From contig CAVXYK010000013.1 in NCBI GenBank assembly GCA_963765875.1, forward strand, positions 1 through 64,000: a DNA stretch of 64,000 nucleotides, in the 5' to 3' direction. Position 1 is the stretch's first letter, and every line of letters begins with the position of its first letter. The position numbers and the translations under genes are program-made. Under the pieces are notes generated by a model. That model saw nothing but the letters and a program-made list of their open reading frames with translations, was not told the origin of the DNA and did not search any database. Source of the DNA: JAWKOK01 sp963765875 (GTDB lineage Bacteria > Chloroflexota > Anaerolineae > Caldilineales > Caldilineaceae). Shown here one piece after another: positions 44,190 to 51,999 of the stretch.

Positions 44190-46004
44190 TTAATTGGCTG
44201 CCGAAAAGGTGTGGCAGTCGCTGCACGTGATGCGCGTTTCTGCAGCCCGAAGATCGTCGTCTCTATCTTCACCGACGTGTTCATTGTGCACTTCATAGAA
44301 GAAGCGGTCCCCCCACTCTTCCTGGTCATCCTCGTAGCCATGGCAACTTAGACATAGTGGCCGGCCGTTGCTTTCCGACTTGGGTGTGTAGCCCAACAGT
44401 TCGAAGTCCATGCGCGTCGCCGAGGCGGCGTGGCAGTCGTCGCATGCCAGCGCGTTCGAGGCTGGAGCGACCTCGTGGTAGATGCCCATGAAGCGTTCAG
44501 CGCCGATGAAATCGTAGCCTTCGTCCAGTGGCCAGTCCATAGCCGTGGCCCCGGCACGGATCGAGGCGTCGACGTCGCCGGTCTGGAAGAGCATCCCGAG
44601 TTTGACGGGGATCAAGCGGTTGGTGGCTACGTCAAAGGGCTGAACCGCAGTGTGATGCTTGACTGGAATGATCTTGGCGTCCGGGTCTTGGATGCTGCCA
44701 AGCGGGCTGGACATTACAATACGATCACGTGGACCGAGGGTGAACGGATCGCCAAAATCATAAAATTCGGAGGTGCCGTTGTCGAATAGATAGACCGGTG
44801 ACACATTGGCCTGACGGGTCATTTTGGGTTCGTAGAGCCGCTTGGCCTCGACGATCTCGGCTTCCCGATAGTCGCGCATCATTTCGGTGGACGTGACTTT
44901 GGCGAAGGTTGGAATATGGCAGGATGCGCAGTCAACTCGCGCGACATGTTCGTTCAGCCGACTGCTGTCGTGAGGCGCGGACGGGTGGCAATTGGTGCAG
45001 ACCACCGGCTCCGCCAGATCGGTAGCACGTAGATCGGTGCCGCGACCGGCGATGCGGTGTTCTGACGACACGTGACAGTCCAGGCAACTCAAGCCGGCGC
45101 CGCCCAGCTCGGGCGAGGCCATGTGGACGTCAAACTGTGCGCTGGGCGGGTTAGCATGTGCGGACTCAATGTCGCCGCGTTTGTTGTTGTCGCCACCCCC
45201 GGCGTAGGCGTGGCATGATAGACAGTTGGCGCTTGAGGGTTTTTGCACGTCGGTGATGGCATCCAGCAGCGGGACACTCATGCGTTCGGGCGCCGGCACA
45301 AATTGGAACCCGTCGTCAGTTGGCTCAACCTTGCGCTTGTACGTCGGCGAGTGGCAGACAAGGCAGTCGATGTTCTCGATCTGGGTCTGGCTAGCCTCTG
45401 CCGCCGGCTTCGCCCCCATGCCCACGTGACAGGCGGCGCAGCCGCCGTCCACGGTTTCGCCGTCCAGGTTGACCATCTGGCCAATGAAGTTGATGTCGGG
45501 ATATCCGCAGAAGTCGTTGATGCCGCCCAGCTTGCCGCCGCCGTCCATGGCAGGTACATCGGGCGTTGGGCCAAACCATTGGTAGTGGACCGAACCATGG
45601 ACCTCCTGCGCCTGATCCAAGTGACACTTGATGCAGGTGGCGCTACCTTCGTAGGTCGAATAGGCGTCTCGGTGGGAAGTGAAGGTGGAGCTGATGAATT
45701 CGGCGTGCACGACCGGCAGGAAGAGTTGCGACTCGTCGTCGATGCTCGGTGTCGATGAGTCGGTTGTTGCGTTAATGCGCGCGACATCGGATTCGAGCTG
45801 TACCAACATATCCAACATGTGGCTTGCAGACGCGATCGGACGCTGCGCGACCTTCGAGGCTCCGTTTGACACAGCCAGCGCGTCTTGATTGCCCAAGAAG
45901 TAGCCCAGACAAAGTAGCACGATCAAGATCGTTGCGCTCAGGCCAAGTCTGACCCACGCATAAATGGAGCGTCGTCTATCAACTTGCTGATGGGGCAGGG
46001 CCAT
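44190..46004 (-). CDS. Membrane-anchored ten-heme cytochrome c
   Basis: About 604 residues. The ATG at 46004 has GAGG 9 nt upstream, so the GTG at 46019 is less likely. One N-terminal membrane segment (LGLSATILIVLLCLGYFLG) is not followed by a clear cleavage site, so it may be an anchor. Ten CXXCH motifs follow: CIKCH, CAACH, CLVCH, CLSCH, CLDCH, CTNCH, CASCH, CDDCH, CLSCH and CSDCH. The protein would be exported and carry ten covalent hemes for electron transfer at the cell exterior. No reductase or NrfH-like partner is adjacent. A LFLPVV segment after the anchor recalls the YLPL motif of other exported proteins here. Confidence 0.85.
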   Translation of the reverse strand: MALPHQQVDRRRSIYAWVRLGLSATILIVLLCLGYFLGNQDALAVSNGASKVAQRPIASASHMLDMLVQLESDVARINATTDSSTPSIDDESQLFLPVVHAEFISSTFTSHRDAYSTYEGSATCIKCHLDQAQEVHGSVHYQWFGPTPDVPAMDGGGKLGGINDFCGYPDINFIGQMVNLDGETVDGGCAACHVGMGAKPAAEASQTQIENIDCLVCHSPTYKRKVEPTDDGFQFVPAPERMSVPLLDAITDVQKPSSANCLSCHAYAGGGDNNKRGDIESAHANPPSAQFDVHMASPELGGAGLSCLDCHVSSEHRIAGRGTDLRATDLAEPVVCTNCHPSAPHDSSRLNEHVARVDCASCHIPTFAKVTSTEMMRDYREAEIVEAKRLYEPKMTRQANVSPVYLFDNGTSEFYDFGDPFTLGPRDRIVMSSPLGSIQDPDAKIIPVKHHTAVQPFDVATNRLIPVKLGMLFQTGDVDASIRAGATAMDWPLDEGYDFIGAERFMGIYHEVAPASNALACDDCHAASATRMDFELLGYTPKSESNGRPLCLSCHGYEDDQEEWGDRFFYEVHNEHVGEDRDDDLRAAETRITCSDCHTFSAAN

Positions 46005-46132
46005 CTGTTGCTTCCTCACAATCTTCCGCTCCTATCGCTTGCGGTCGTGTTGAGACCGATGTAGGATGCTACCTGAATATGACTGCCGCATAAGCCGGCA
46101 CATGGACAGCCTATTCGTTTTACCAACCGTGA

Positions 46133-46173
46133 TGGTTAACAATCGCTCAACTGTAGGTTAAGTCTAGGTTAAG
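46133..46173 (-). promoter_or_regulatory. Tandem Pho-box-like site, four 8-mers at 11-bp period
   Basis: Read on the minus strand from 46173: CTTAACCT-aga-CTTAACCT-aca-GTTGAGCG-att-GTTAACCA. The first two units are identical and the last two are degenerate. Eight-base PyTTAAPyPy(T/A) units with 3-bp spacers are the Pho box described for cyanobacterial PhoB orthologs (SphR). The site ends about 129 bp before the cytochrome ATG at 46004. It also reaches to 7 bp before the plus-strand AAC(3)-like start, where binding would cover the ribosome-binding region. Confidence 0.65.
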
Positions 46174-46180
46174 AGTACGA

Positions 46181-46465
46181 ATGATGGAAAAGCCCATTTC
46201 GCAAGTTAATCAGGGTGATATCGTCGATGGCTTGCGCCGGCTGGGTGTTCAAACAGGCAGCGGCCTGATCGTACATTCATCGCTTACCAGCTTCGGTAGG
46301 GTGGTCGGCGGCGCAGATACTGTCATTGATGCGCTGGTCGAAATCGTCACCTCTGAAGGCACGATTCTGATGCCCAGCTTCAACCATGGCGAACCGTTTG
46401 ATGCCGGCGGCCCCGGGATCTATGACTCCGTCGACGACTCCGACGACCAATGGAGCTATTCCTGA
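46181..46465 (+). CDS. AAC(3)-family N-acetyltransferase, N-terminal part
   Basis: The first 84 residues match the start of the AAC(3)/YokD antibiotic acetyltransferase family (DIVDGLRRLGVQTGSGLIVH, SSLTSFGRVVGGADTVIDAL, GTILMPSFNHGEPFDAG). An extra G near 46433 breaks the frame; the rest continues at 46434-47057. Family members use acetyl-CoA to acetylate aminoglycosides or unknown amines. Many environmental Chloroflexota carry distant copies, so this should not be read as a resistance gene. The Pho-box-like site overlaps its upstream region. Confidence 0.75.
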   Translation: MMEKPISQVNQGDIVDGLRRLGVQTGSGLIVHSSLTSFGRVVGGADTVIDALVEIVTSEGTILMPSFNHGEPFDAGGPGIYDSVDDSDDQWSYS

Positions 46466-47057
46466 TCGGTTTTGGCGTCGGCAGAATGTTTACAGAAGCC
46501 TCAATCCTACCCATCCCTTTGCAGCCTGGGGTAAGAACGCGCGGCGCTACACAGAGGCTCACCATCGCACATTGACCATGGGATCGGAATCACCGCTCGG
46601 GCTTCTGCTCGAAGACGACGGATATGGACTCCTACTCGGCGTCGGCTACAGGGCCAACACCTTTCACCATGTCGTCGAAATGTCGACAGGCGCTCCCTGT
46701 CTGGGCCTTCGCACCGAGGCCTATCCAGTTCAGTTGACTGATGGACGTAGGGTTGAGGGGCGTACCTGGGGATGGCGGGCGTCTTCCTGCCCTTTTACGG
46801 ACGGACAGCGGTATGAAGCTGAGATGATCGCACGCAGGTACCATATCGAGACTGGGATCGGTGGGTGCCGTGCGATTTTGTACAGGCTGCAAGATTGTTA
46901 CGAGGTTGTGGCTGAGCTGCTGAAGCAGGGCAAGGACGGCCATCCGCCTTGCCGACTTTGCCCGATTCGCCCACGCCAGGTGGAGGCAACCGTCGAATCC
47001 GATTGGAATCAGCAGGACGCATGTCTTGATGTAGGCTCACCCTCTTGCGGCTATTGA
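46434..47057 (+). CDS. AAC(3)-family N-acetyltransferase, C-terminal part
   Basis: Reads on from the preceding fragment as TTPTTNGAIPDRFWRRQNVY, then SLNPTHPFAAWGKNARRY, ESPLGLLLEDDGYGLLLGVG and NTFHHVVEM. All are positions expected in AAC(3) enzymes, including the histidine of the THPFA and HHV segments. It ends with a Cys-containing tail (DACLDVGSPSCGY) that also fits the family. Together the two pieces give about 290 residues, near the usual length, so only a single-base shift separates this from an intact gene. Confidence 0.75.
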   Translation, partial: TTPTTNGAIPDRFWRRQNVYRSLNPTHPFAAWGKNARRYTEAHHRTLTMGSESPLGLLLEDDGYGLLLGVGYRANTFHHVVEMSTGAPCLGLRTEAYPVQLTDGRRVEGRTWGWRASSCPFTDGQRYEAEMIARRYHIETGIGGCRAILYRLQDCYEVVAELLKQGKDGHPPCRLCPIRPRQVEATVESDWNQQDACLDVGSPSCGY

Positions 47058-47154
47058 CCCTGCGTCTTGATTTGACAACCGCGCTTGTCATTCCGTCTGC
47101 AGGGAAGAATTTCCCTGTCTGAGAGAGCGAAATGGCTCGGATGTGTTCATAATC

Positions 47155-47455
47155 AGTTGAACCCGTAGGGACATGGCATTCCCCGCCACGTCGAACTCTG
47201 ATTGGGCGATTCCAAATCGAGAAGCATCATCCGCATGCTGAAAATGATACTAAGAATGCCTTGTCCGTGCCTGACAATGCAATAGGTCTGAAACGGACAA
47301 GGCATTCCTAGCCACCGTATGGTTGGCGGCTGTGGTCTTGAAGGTCGAAGCGGTCTCCGTCAACAACGGGTCTGTGCGGAATGCCATGTCCCTACATAGA
47401 AGCACGCCATCAACTCGTTTTGTTTGCGCAGCAGGCGCTTTTCGCCAACACACCC
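47155..47455. repeat. Long palindromic dispersed element, copy 1
   Basis: About 300 bp running from AGTTGAACCCGTAGGGACAT to TTTTCGCCAACACACC. Internal stems are GAATGCCTTGTCCG/CGGACAAGGCATTC and the outer GTAGGGACATGGCATTCC/GGAATGCCATGTCCCTAC. An inverted copy at 51680-51980 is recognisable along its whole length (I estimate 80% identity or more by eye). Partial copies lie at 23025-23175 and 28199-28329. The bases from 47058 to 47154 and 47456 to 47783 show no supported gene. Confidence 0.75.
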
Positions 47456-47783
47456 AGATGGCTCCTCGTTGCGGTCACCAGCATGACAGATTTTGATGTG
47501 CGGATGTTGCATGAAGCGGGCGAAAAAATCTCAGAGGTCCGTGGTTGCTACCATCAGCATGGTTGGTCTACAATTCATGTAAGCAATTGGGAAGCAACGG
47601 AGATGCGTATCGCAGCGCGCTGTCGTGGCCACGTGAACGGTCAGATCTTCCAGGCCGATTGCCTCTTAAACTCCTGGAATCCCGAAGATCCGCAATGTGC
47701 CGATAGCTAGCGTTCGTATGCATTCAGCCGAGCATCCCGGTATTTTTTCGAATAGACGTCAATCAAATAGGGGAGAGAGAGAC

Positions 47784-48896
47784 TTGCCAAATCTATTGGA
47801 TGGCATTGAAGAAATCCTGTTGATGGGCCCCGGCCCGTCGTGTGTGTCAGATTCGGTCTACGCTGCATTGAGTAAGAAGACATTGGGCCATCTTGACCCG
47901 TACTTCATTCGCATCATGGATTCGATCAAGGAACAGCTTCAGGCTGCGCTGAGTACCCAGAACACCTTGACCGTGCCCATGTCTGGAACCGGTTCGGCCG
48001 GTATGGAAACCTGCTTTGTCAACCTGGTTGAACCAGGTGACTCGGTGCTGGTGCTGATCAATGGCGTCTTTGGCGTGCGCATGGCCGATGTGGCGTCGCG
48101 CCTTGGCGCCGACGTTGACACGCTTGAATTCGACTGGGGCACGCCCGTCATCGTCGAGGACGTCAAGGCCAAGATTGCCCAGAAGTCCTATAAGATCGTG
48201 GCCATCGTTCATGCAGAGACTTCGACCGGTGTCGGCAATCCGGTCGCCGAGATCGGCGAGTTCTTCAAAGGCACCGAGACCATCTACCTGGTCGATGCCG
48301 TGACCAGTTTCGGCGGCATGCCGGTGCTGGTTGATGAGTGGGGCATTGACGCCATTTACAGCGGTACCCAGAAGTGCCTCAGTTGCCCGCCGGGACTGGC
48401 CCCTGTCTCCTTCTCGGACAAAGCGGTGGCGGCCCTGCGAGCCCGAAAGACCAAAGTGCCCAACTGGTACCTGGACCTCACCATGATCGTCAATTATTGG
48501 GAAGGCCAGAAGCGCGCCTATCACCACACTGCGCCCATCAACATGCTCTATGGCCTCTATGAGGCTCTCTATCTGCTGTTGGATGAGGGCAAGGAGAATG
48601 CCTACGCCCGCCACACCCAAAACCACAAGCTGTTGGTCTCAGGATTGGAGGAAATGGGTCTGAGTATGTTGGTGGATCCGGCCTTCCGACTGCCCATGCT
48701 CAATGCCGTGGTTGTGCCCGATGGTGTTGATGAAGCGGCTGTGCGTAGCTCGCTGCGTGCGGATTACAAGATCGAAATCGGCGCCGGGCTTGGCCCGCTA
48801 GCCGGTCAGATCTGGCGTGTAGGCCTCATGGGTGACACGGCTCGCCCTGAAAATGTGGAGCAATTCCTGGACGCCCTGCGTCGGGTGTTGGACTGA
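47784..48896 (+). CDS. PLP-dependent alanine/serine-glyoxylate aminotransferase family
   Basis: About 370 residues. A TTG at 47784 is taken as start because GGAG lies 8 nt upstream and the protein then begins MPNLLDGIEEILLMGPGPS, like its family. Class-V features are the N-terminal GPGPS, the SGTGSAGMET loop, the VHAETSTGV segment, the DAVTSFGGMPV aspartate region and the PLP lysine in SGTQKCLSCPPG. Such enzymes transaminate glyoxylate with alanine or serine, or act on related amino donors. If the RLP upstream makes glycolate, this enzyme could use the glyoxylate formed from it, but it lies 4.5 kb away and may be unrelated. Confidence 0.8.
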   Translation: MPNLLDGIEEILLMGPGPSCVSDSVYAALSKKTLGHLDPYFIRIMDSIKEQLQAALSTQNTLTVPMSGTGSAGMETCFVNLVEPGDSVLVLINGVFGVRMADVASRLGADVDTLEFDWGTPVIVEDVKAKIAQKSYKIVAIVHAETSTGVGNPVAEIGEFFKGTETIYLVDAVTSFGGMPVLVDEWGIDAIYSGTQKCLSCPPGLAPVSFSDKAVAALRARKTKVPNWYLDLTMIVNYWEGQKRAYHHTAPINMLYGLYEALYLLLDEGKENAYARHTQNHKLLVSGLEEMGLSMLVDPAFRLPMLNAVVVPDGVDEAAVRSSLRADYKIEIGAGLGPLAGQIWRVGLMGDTARPENVEQFLDALRRVLD

Positions 48897-48917
48897 TCGA
48901 AATTAGCCTTGACAGGT

Positions 48918-49164
48918 TCAGTAGTTCACGAATTCAGTGCCATTGTCATCCCGATGGAGCGAAGCGACGAGGAATCTCGACTGCGCGAACCCGAGATTCC
49001 TCTTCCCTCCGGTCATCGGAATGACAAATCGTGAACTACTGAGGTTTGATTCTTAGCCTTCAAAATGCTTGATGTTGCGGTGCTCATGTTTGTCAAGGCT
49101 CGTGCGTCGCACTGTCCGGTAGATCTGTGGTTGTCGAATGCCGTATTGGACAGTGCGTCGCACG
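48918..49164. repeat. Two adjacent palindromic repeats upstream of the AEC carrier
   Basis: TCAGTAGTTCACGA (48918-48931) and its complement (49029-49042) enclose a GTCATCCCGATGGAGCGAAG-type stem related to 16335-16410. Next, CGTGCGTCGCACTGTCC (49101-49117) pairs perfectly with 49148-49164. The second stem covers the upstream in-frame ATG at 49138, which argues against that start for the carrier gene. Confidence 0.7.
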
Positions 49165-49236
49165 CTCGCCGTATCAAGCGTTCATCTTTGTGCTGACCCA
49201 ACTCCAGCCGCCGACAACAGTGCATCCAGGCAATTC

Positions 49237-50157
49237 GTGACCCTCTTCCTTGAAGTTTTCTTCACCATCGTCTTCCCGGTCTTTGTGCTAATCGGCTTTG
49301 GCGTTCTGATGGATCGCATCTTCGCAATCGATGTACAGACGCTCTCCAAGTTCAATTTCTATCTGCTACTGCCGGCCCTTCTCTTTGTCGCCATCCTCAA
49401 GTCGGATCTCGACCCGGCCATGTTCGGCACCATCGTCGGCTTTACAATGGTCCATCATGTGGTGATGCTGGCGGCCGGTTGGGGCATCTTCAGCATCGCT
49501 CGCTATCGGCAACGCCGTCCTGTCCTGGTCCTCGGCTCGATGTATTATAACGCCGGTAACTACGGTCTGCCCTTGGTCGGACTGGCCTTTGGTGCGCAGG
49601 CGTTAAGCGTTGTAGCCATTATCCTCATGACGCAGAATCTCTTTGGGTTCATGTTGGGCCTGTGGCTGGTCGGCGATGAGGGCCAAAGCTGGCGAGATAT
49701 TCTTCGAAACTTTCTAACCGTACCATCGCTCTACACGATTGCCGCGGCTCTGCTCATGAGTGCCTTCAGCATTCAATTGCCTCAGCCGCTTGCCGTGCCG
49801 GTCGATCATTTGGCCAATGCACTGATTCCGATGGCCCTTTTGATGTTGGGCGTGCAACTCTCACGCGGCAGGATCACGGGGCGCTTTGCCGATGTGGCTG
49901 CGGTCTCCGTCGTCCGGCTTCTTGGGTCACCCCTGGTAGCGATGGCACTGGTGGCGTTCTGGGCAGCGCTCATCTCGCCGACGATTCTTGCCTTCGCTCC
50001 GGTGCTTGTCGTCGTCGCTGCGGTGCCGGTGGCGGTGACTGTCTACGTGCTCTCGATCGAGTACGAACGCAATCCCAATCTAGCTTCACAGATGATCTTC
50101 TGGTCGACACTGCTCAGCGCCTTCACCGTCACGGGCTGGCTAATACTCTATCAGTAG
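49237..50157 (+). CDS. AEC-family transporter (auxin efflux carrier type)
   Basis: About 306 residues and ten hydrophobic segments, with the family's N-terminal block (FFTIVFPVFVLIGFGVLMDR, LSKFNFYLLLPALLFVAIL). The central YYNAGNYGLPLVGLAFG motif and a C-terminal half (SLYTIAAALLMSAFSIQLP, LIPMALLMLGVQLSRGRI) complete the fold. The GTG at 49237 with AGG upstream is preferred, since the ATG at 49138 lies inside a palindromic repeat. AEC carriers export or exchange organic anions such as malate or malonate. The substrate here is unknown. Confidence 0.75.
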   Translation: MTLFLEVFFTIVFPVFVLIGFGVLMDRIFAIDVQTLSKFNFYLLLPALLFVAILKSDLDPAMFGTIVGFTMVHHVVMLAAGWGIFSIARYRQRRPVLVLGSMYYNAGNYGLPLVGLAFGAQALSVVAIILMTQNLFGFMLGLWLVGDEGQSWRDILRNFLTVPSLYTIAAALLMSAFSIQLPQPLAVPVDHLANALIPMALLMLGVQLSRGRITGRFADVAAVSVVRLLGSPLVAMALVAFWAALISPTILAFAPVLVVVAAVPVAVTVYVLSIEYERNPNLASQMIFWSTLLSAFTVTGWLILYQ

Positions 50158-50322
50158 ACCCTGATTTTTTTGGGATTTCTGACCTTCCTGTGGTTGTCCA
50201 ATGCGTGAGGGGTGAAACGTGATGGGCGGTTGACAATCCTCCCCTCCGCTTGTCACGATTCATTCTCACGAGGCGCTGATTTCTGCAAACCTACACCAAT
50301 GACAATATGGAGAAACCCGATC

Positions 50323-51267
50323 ATGTGGCCGAAACAGAGCCAGAGTGGACCTGCGTCCATCCCCCATCTACGCCGGCAAGGTAGCACGGTTCAGCTAGTT
50401 GTCGATGAAGAACCGTACCTGATCATCGGCGGCGAATTGCACAATTCCAGCTCCTCCAGCCTAGAGGTTGCCAACGCTTCATTTGCCGGAGCCGTCCCGT
50501 CACAGCTGATGACGCAGCTGACCGAACATCAAGCTGAGTTGGGGGCCGGCCTGCTGCAACGCTGGGAGGCCAATGGCCTCAAGGCGGGAGGCACCTGGGA
50601 GGAGGTCTTCGGCAGCGGCGTCGAAACCGACGAGCTTTTCATGGCCTGGCACTATGCATGCTACGTCGACACAGTGGCGGCTGCGGGCAAGTCTGAGTAT
50701 CCGCTGCCTCTCTTTGCCAATGCCTGGCTGAGCAGCCTAGGCCCTGAGCCGGGCGGGTGGGCGAGCGGCGGGCAAATACCCGGCGAGTGGCCCAGCGGCG
50801 GCCCTCTGCCCCAGACCATGGATGTCTGGATGGCCGGCGCGCCCAACATTGACTTTCTCGCTCCCGATATCTACCAGCCCGAATTTGAGGCCTGGTGCCA
50901 ACAGTATGTGCGCCGTGGCAACCCCCTCTTCATTCCGGAGATGCGCGGCAACGAGGACGGCGCTCGCCAGGTCTTCTATGCCCTTGGCGAGCACGATGCC
51001 ATGGGCGTTTCGCCCTTCGGCATCGATGCCATCGACCCGGACGTGGAGAACCCCATCGAACGCAGCTACGCTGTGCTGCGCCAGCTGGCTCCGGCCATTC
51101 TCGAGCATCGGGGTTTGGGCACGATGATCGGCTTTTTGCTCAGCGAGGATCAGCCCATCATCACGAGAGAGTTGGGCGGCTACGAATTGGAGATTCTCGC
51201 TGGACGAGGGCTTTGGCCAGTCGGCCAAGCGCGGGTGCGGACTCATCCTCGCCACGAGCGAGGATGA
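50323..51267 (+). CDS. GH35-like beta-galactosidase (DUF5597 type), internally deleted
   Basis: The start at 50323 has GGAG upstream. The first 40 residues match the family entry (IPHLRRQGSTVQLVVDEEPY, LIIGGELHNSSSSSLEV). The sequence then jumps directly to a region normally about 130-150 residues later (NASFAGAVPSQLMTQL, GTWEEVFGSG, FMAWHYACYVDTVAAAGKSE). The missing piece is the first half of the barrel, including the strand with the acid/base glutamate (usually QVENE). The later region with the nucleophile (PLFIPEMRG) is present. The frame is then lost near 51196 and continues at 51197-51523. The product as written should be inactive. Confidence 0.7.
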   Translation: MWPKQSQSGPASIPHLRRQGSTVQLVVDEEPYLIIGGELHNSSSSSLEVANASFAGAVPSQLMTQLTEHQAELGAGLLQRWEANGLKAGGTWEEVFGSGVETDELFMAWHYACYVDTVAAAGKSEYPLPLFANAWLSSLGPEPGGWASGGQIPGEWPSGGPLPQTMDVWMAGAPNIDFLAPDIYQPEFEAWCQQYVRRGNPLFIPEMRGNEDGARQVFYALGEHDAMGVSPFGIDAIDPDVENPIERSYAVLRQLAPAILEHRGLGTMIGFLLSEDQPIITRELGGYELEILAGRGLWPVGQARVRTHPRHERG

Positions 51268-51523
51268 GTTCCTGGGCGGCGGCTTTGGCTTCCGCGTACG
51301 CTTCAAGGGGATTGAGCCGACCCCCAGTCTGGCCGGCATCGTGGCCGTGGACGAAGGCCGCTTCAAGAAGGGCAAATGGCTACCCGGTCGCCGGCTCAAT
51401 GGCGATGAGACTGGACGTGGCAACTACTGGCGCTTCTACGACTTCGAATCTGCTGACGGTCGTGCCTTCACCAATGATGTCTCGACCGGGATATCGACCT
51501 GTACGGTCTATCGGTACGAGTAA
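51197..51523 (+). pseudogene. C-terminal domain of the GH35-like gene in a shifted frame
   Basis: In this frame the DNA reads SLDEGFGQSAKRGCGLILAT, then FLGGGFGFRVRFKGIEPTPS, LAGIVAVDEGRFKKGKWLPG and RRLNGDE to the stop. It continues the DUF5597-type C-terminal beta domain of the fragment ending at 51267. The join needs a one-base change in GAGATTCTCGCTGG. With the internal deletion upstream, this looks more like a decaying gene than a simple sequencing slip. Confidence 0.65.
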
Positions 51524-51679
51524 GCCTGTTGACGGGCAAGCTGCATAAGGCGGGTCCAACAAAGTAAATCTCATAAACGTCACCCGCATGGGCCAAGAGC
51601 ATTGGCAGTGAAAGGAGTGAGTTCGGCTCGTGCCGCGGACGTGAACACTGGGCCCCACTTCTCCCAGTCAATTAATTCG

Positions 51680-51980
51680 GGTGTGTTGGCGAAAAGCGCC
51701 TGCTGTGCAAACAAAATGAGTTGATGGCGTAATTCTACGTAGGGACATGGCATTCCGTACTGACCCGTTGTTGACGGAGACCGTTTCGACCTCCAAGACC
51801 GAAGCCGCCAACCATACGATGGCTGGGAATGCCTTGTCCGTGCCTGACATTGCAGTGGGTCTGAAACGGACAGAGCATTCCTAGTATCATTTTCAAAATG
51901 CGGATGATGCTTCTCGATTTGGAATCGCCTATTCAGAGTTCGACCTGGCGGGGAATGCCATGTCCCTACGGGTCTCAACT
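51680..51980. repeat. Long palindromic dispersed element, copy 2 (inverted relative to copy 1)
   Basis: Reverse orientation of the 47155-47455 element and similar across the whole length. Stems include GGAATGCCTTGTCCG/CGGACAGAGCATTCC. The two copies flank the aminotransferase, AEC carrier and GH35-like genes (47784-51523) in opposite orientation. No transposase is present. Bases 51524-51679 hold no gene. Confidence 0.75.
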
Positions 51981-51999
51981 TGTTTTTAGACACACCCAA

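Noticed and set aside
46181..47057. Acquired aminoglycoside resistance gene
   Set aside because: The AAC(3)-like gene is broken by a frameshift, has no mobile element around it and belongs to a family common in environmental bacteria.
46434..47057. Mobile repeat at the end of the AAC(3)-like gene (CATGTCTTGATGTAGGCTCA resembles 44166-44185)
   Set aside because: The AAC(3) tail reads as a natural family C-terminus (ACLDVGSPSCG), and a single 20-bp near match is not enough to call a repeat.
49138..49236. Longer N-terminus of the AEC carrier from the ATG at 49138
   Set aside because: This ATG lies inside a perfect palindromic repeat and the added residues are not membrane-like. The GTG at 49237 fits the family start better.
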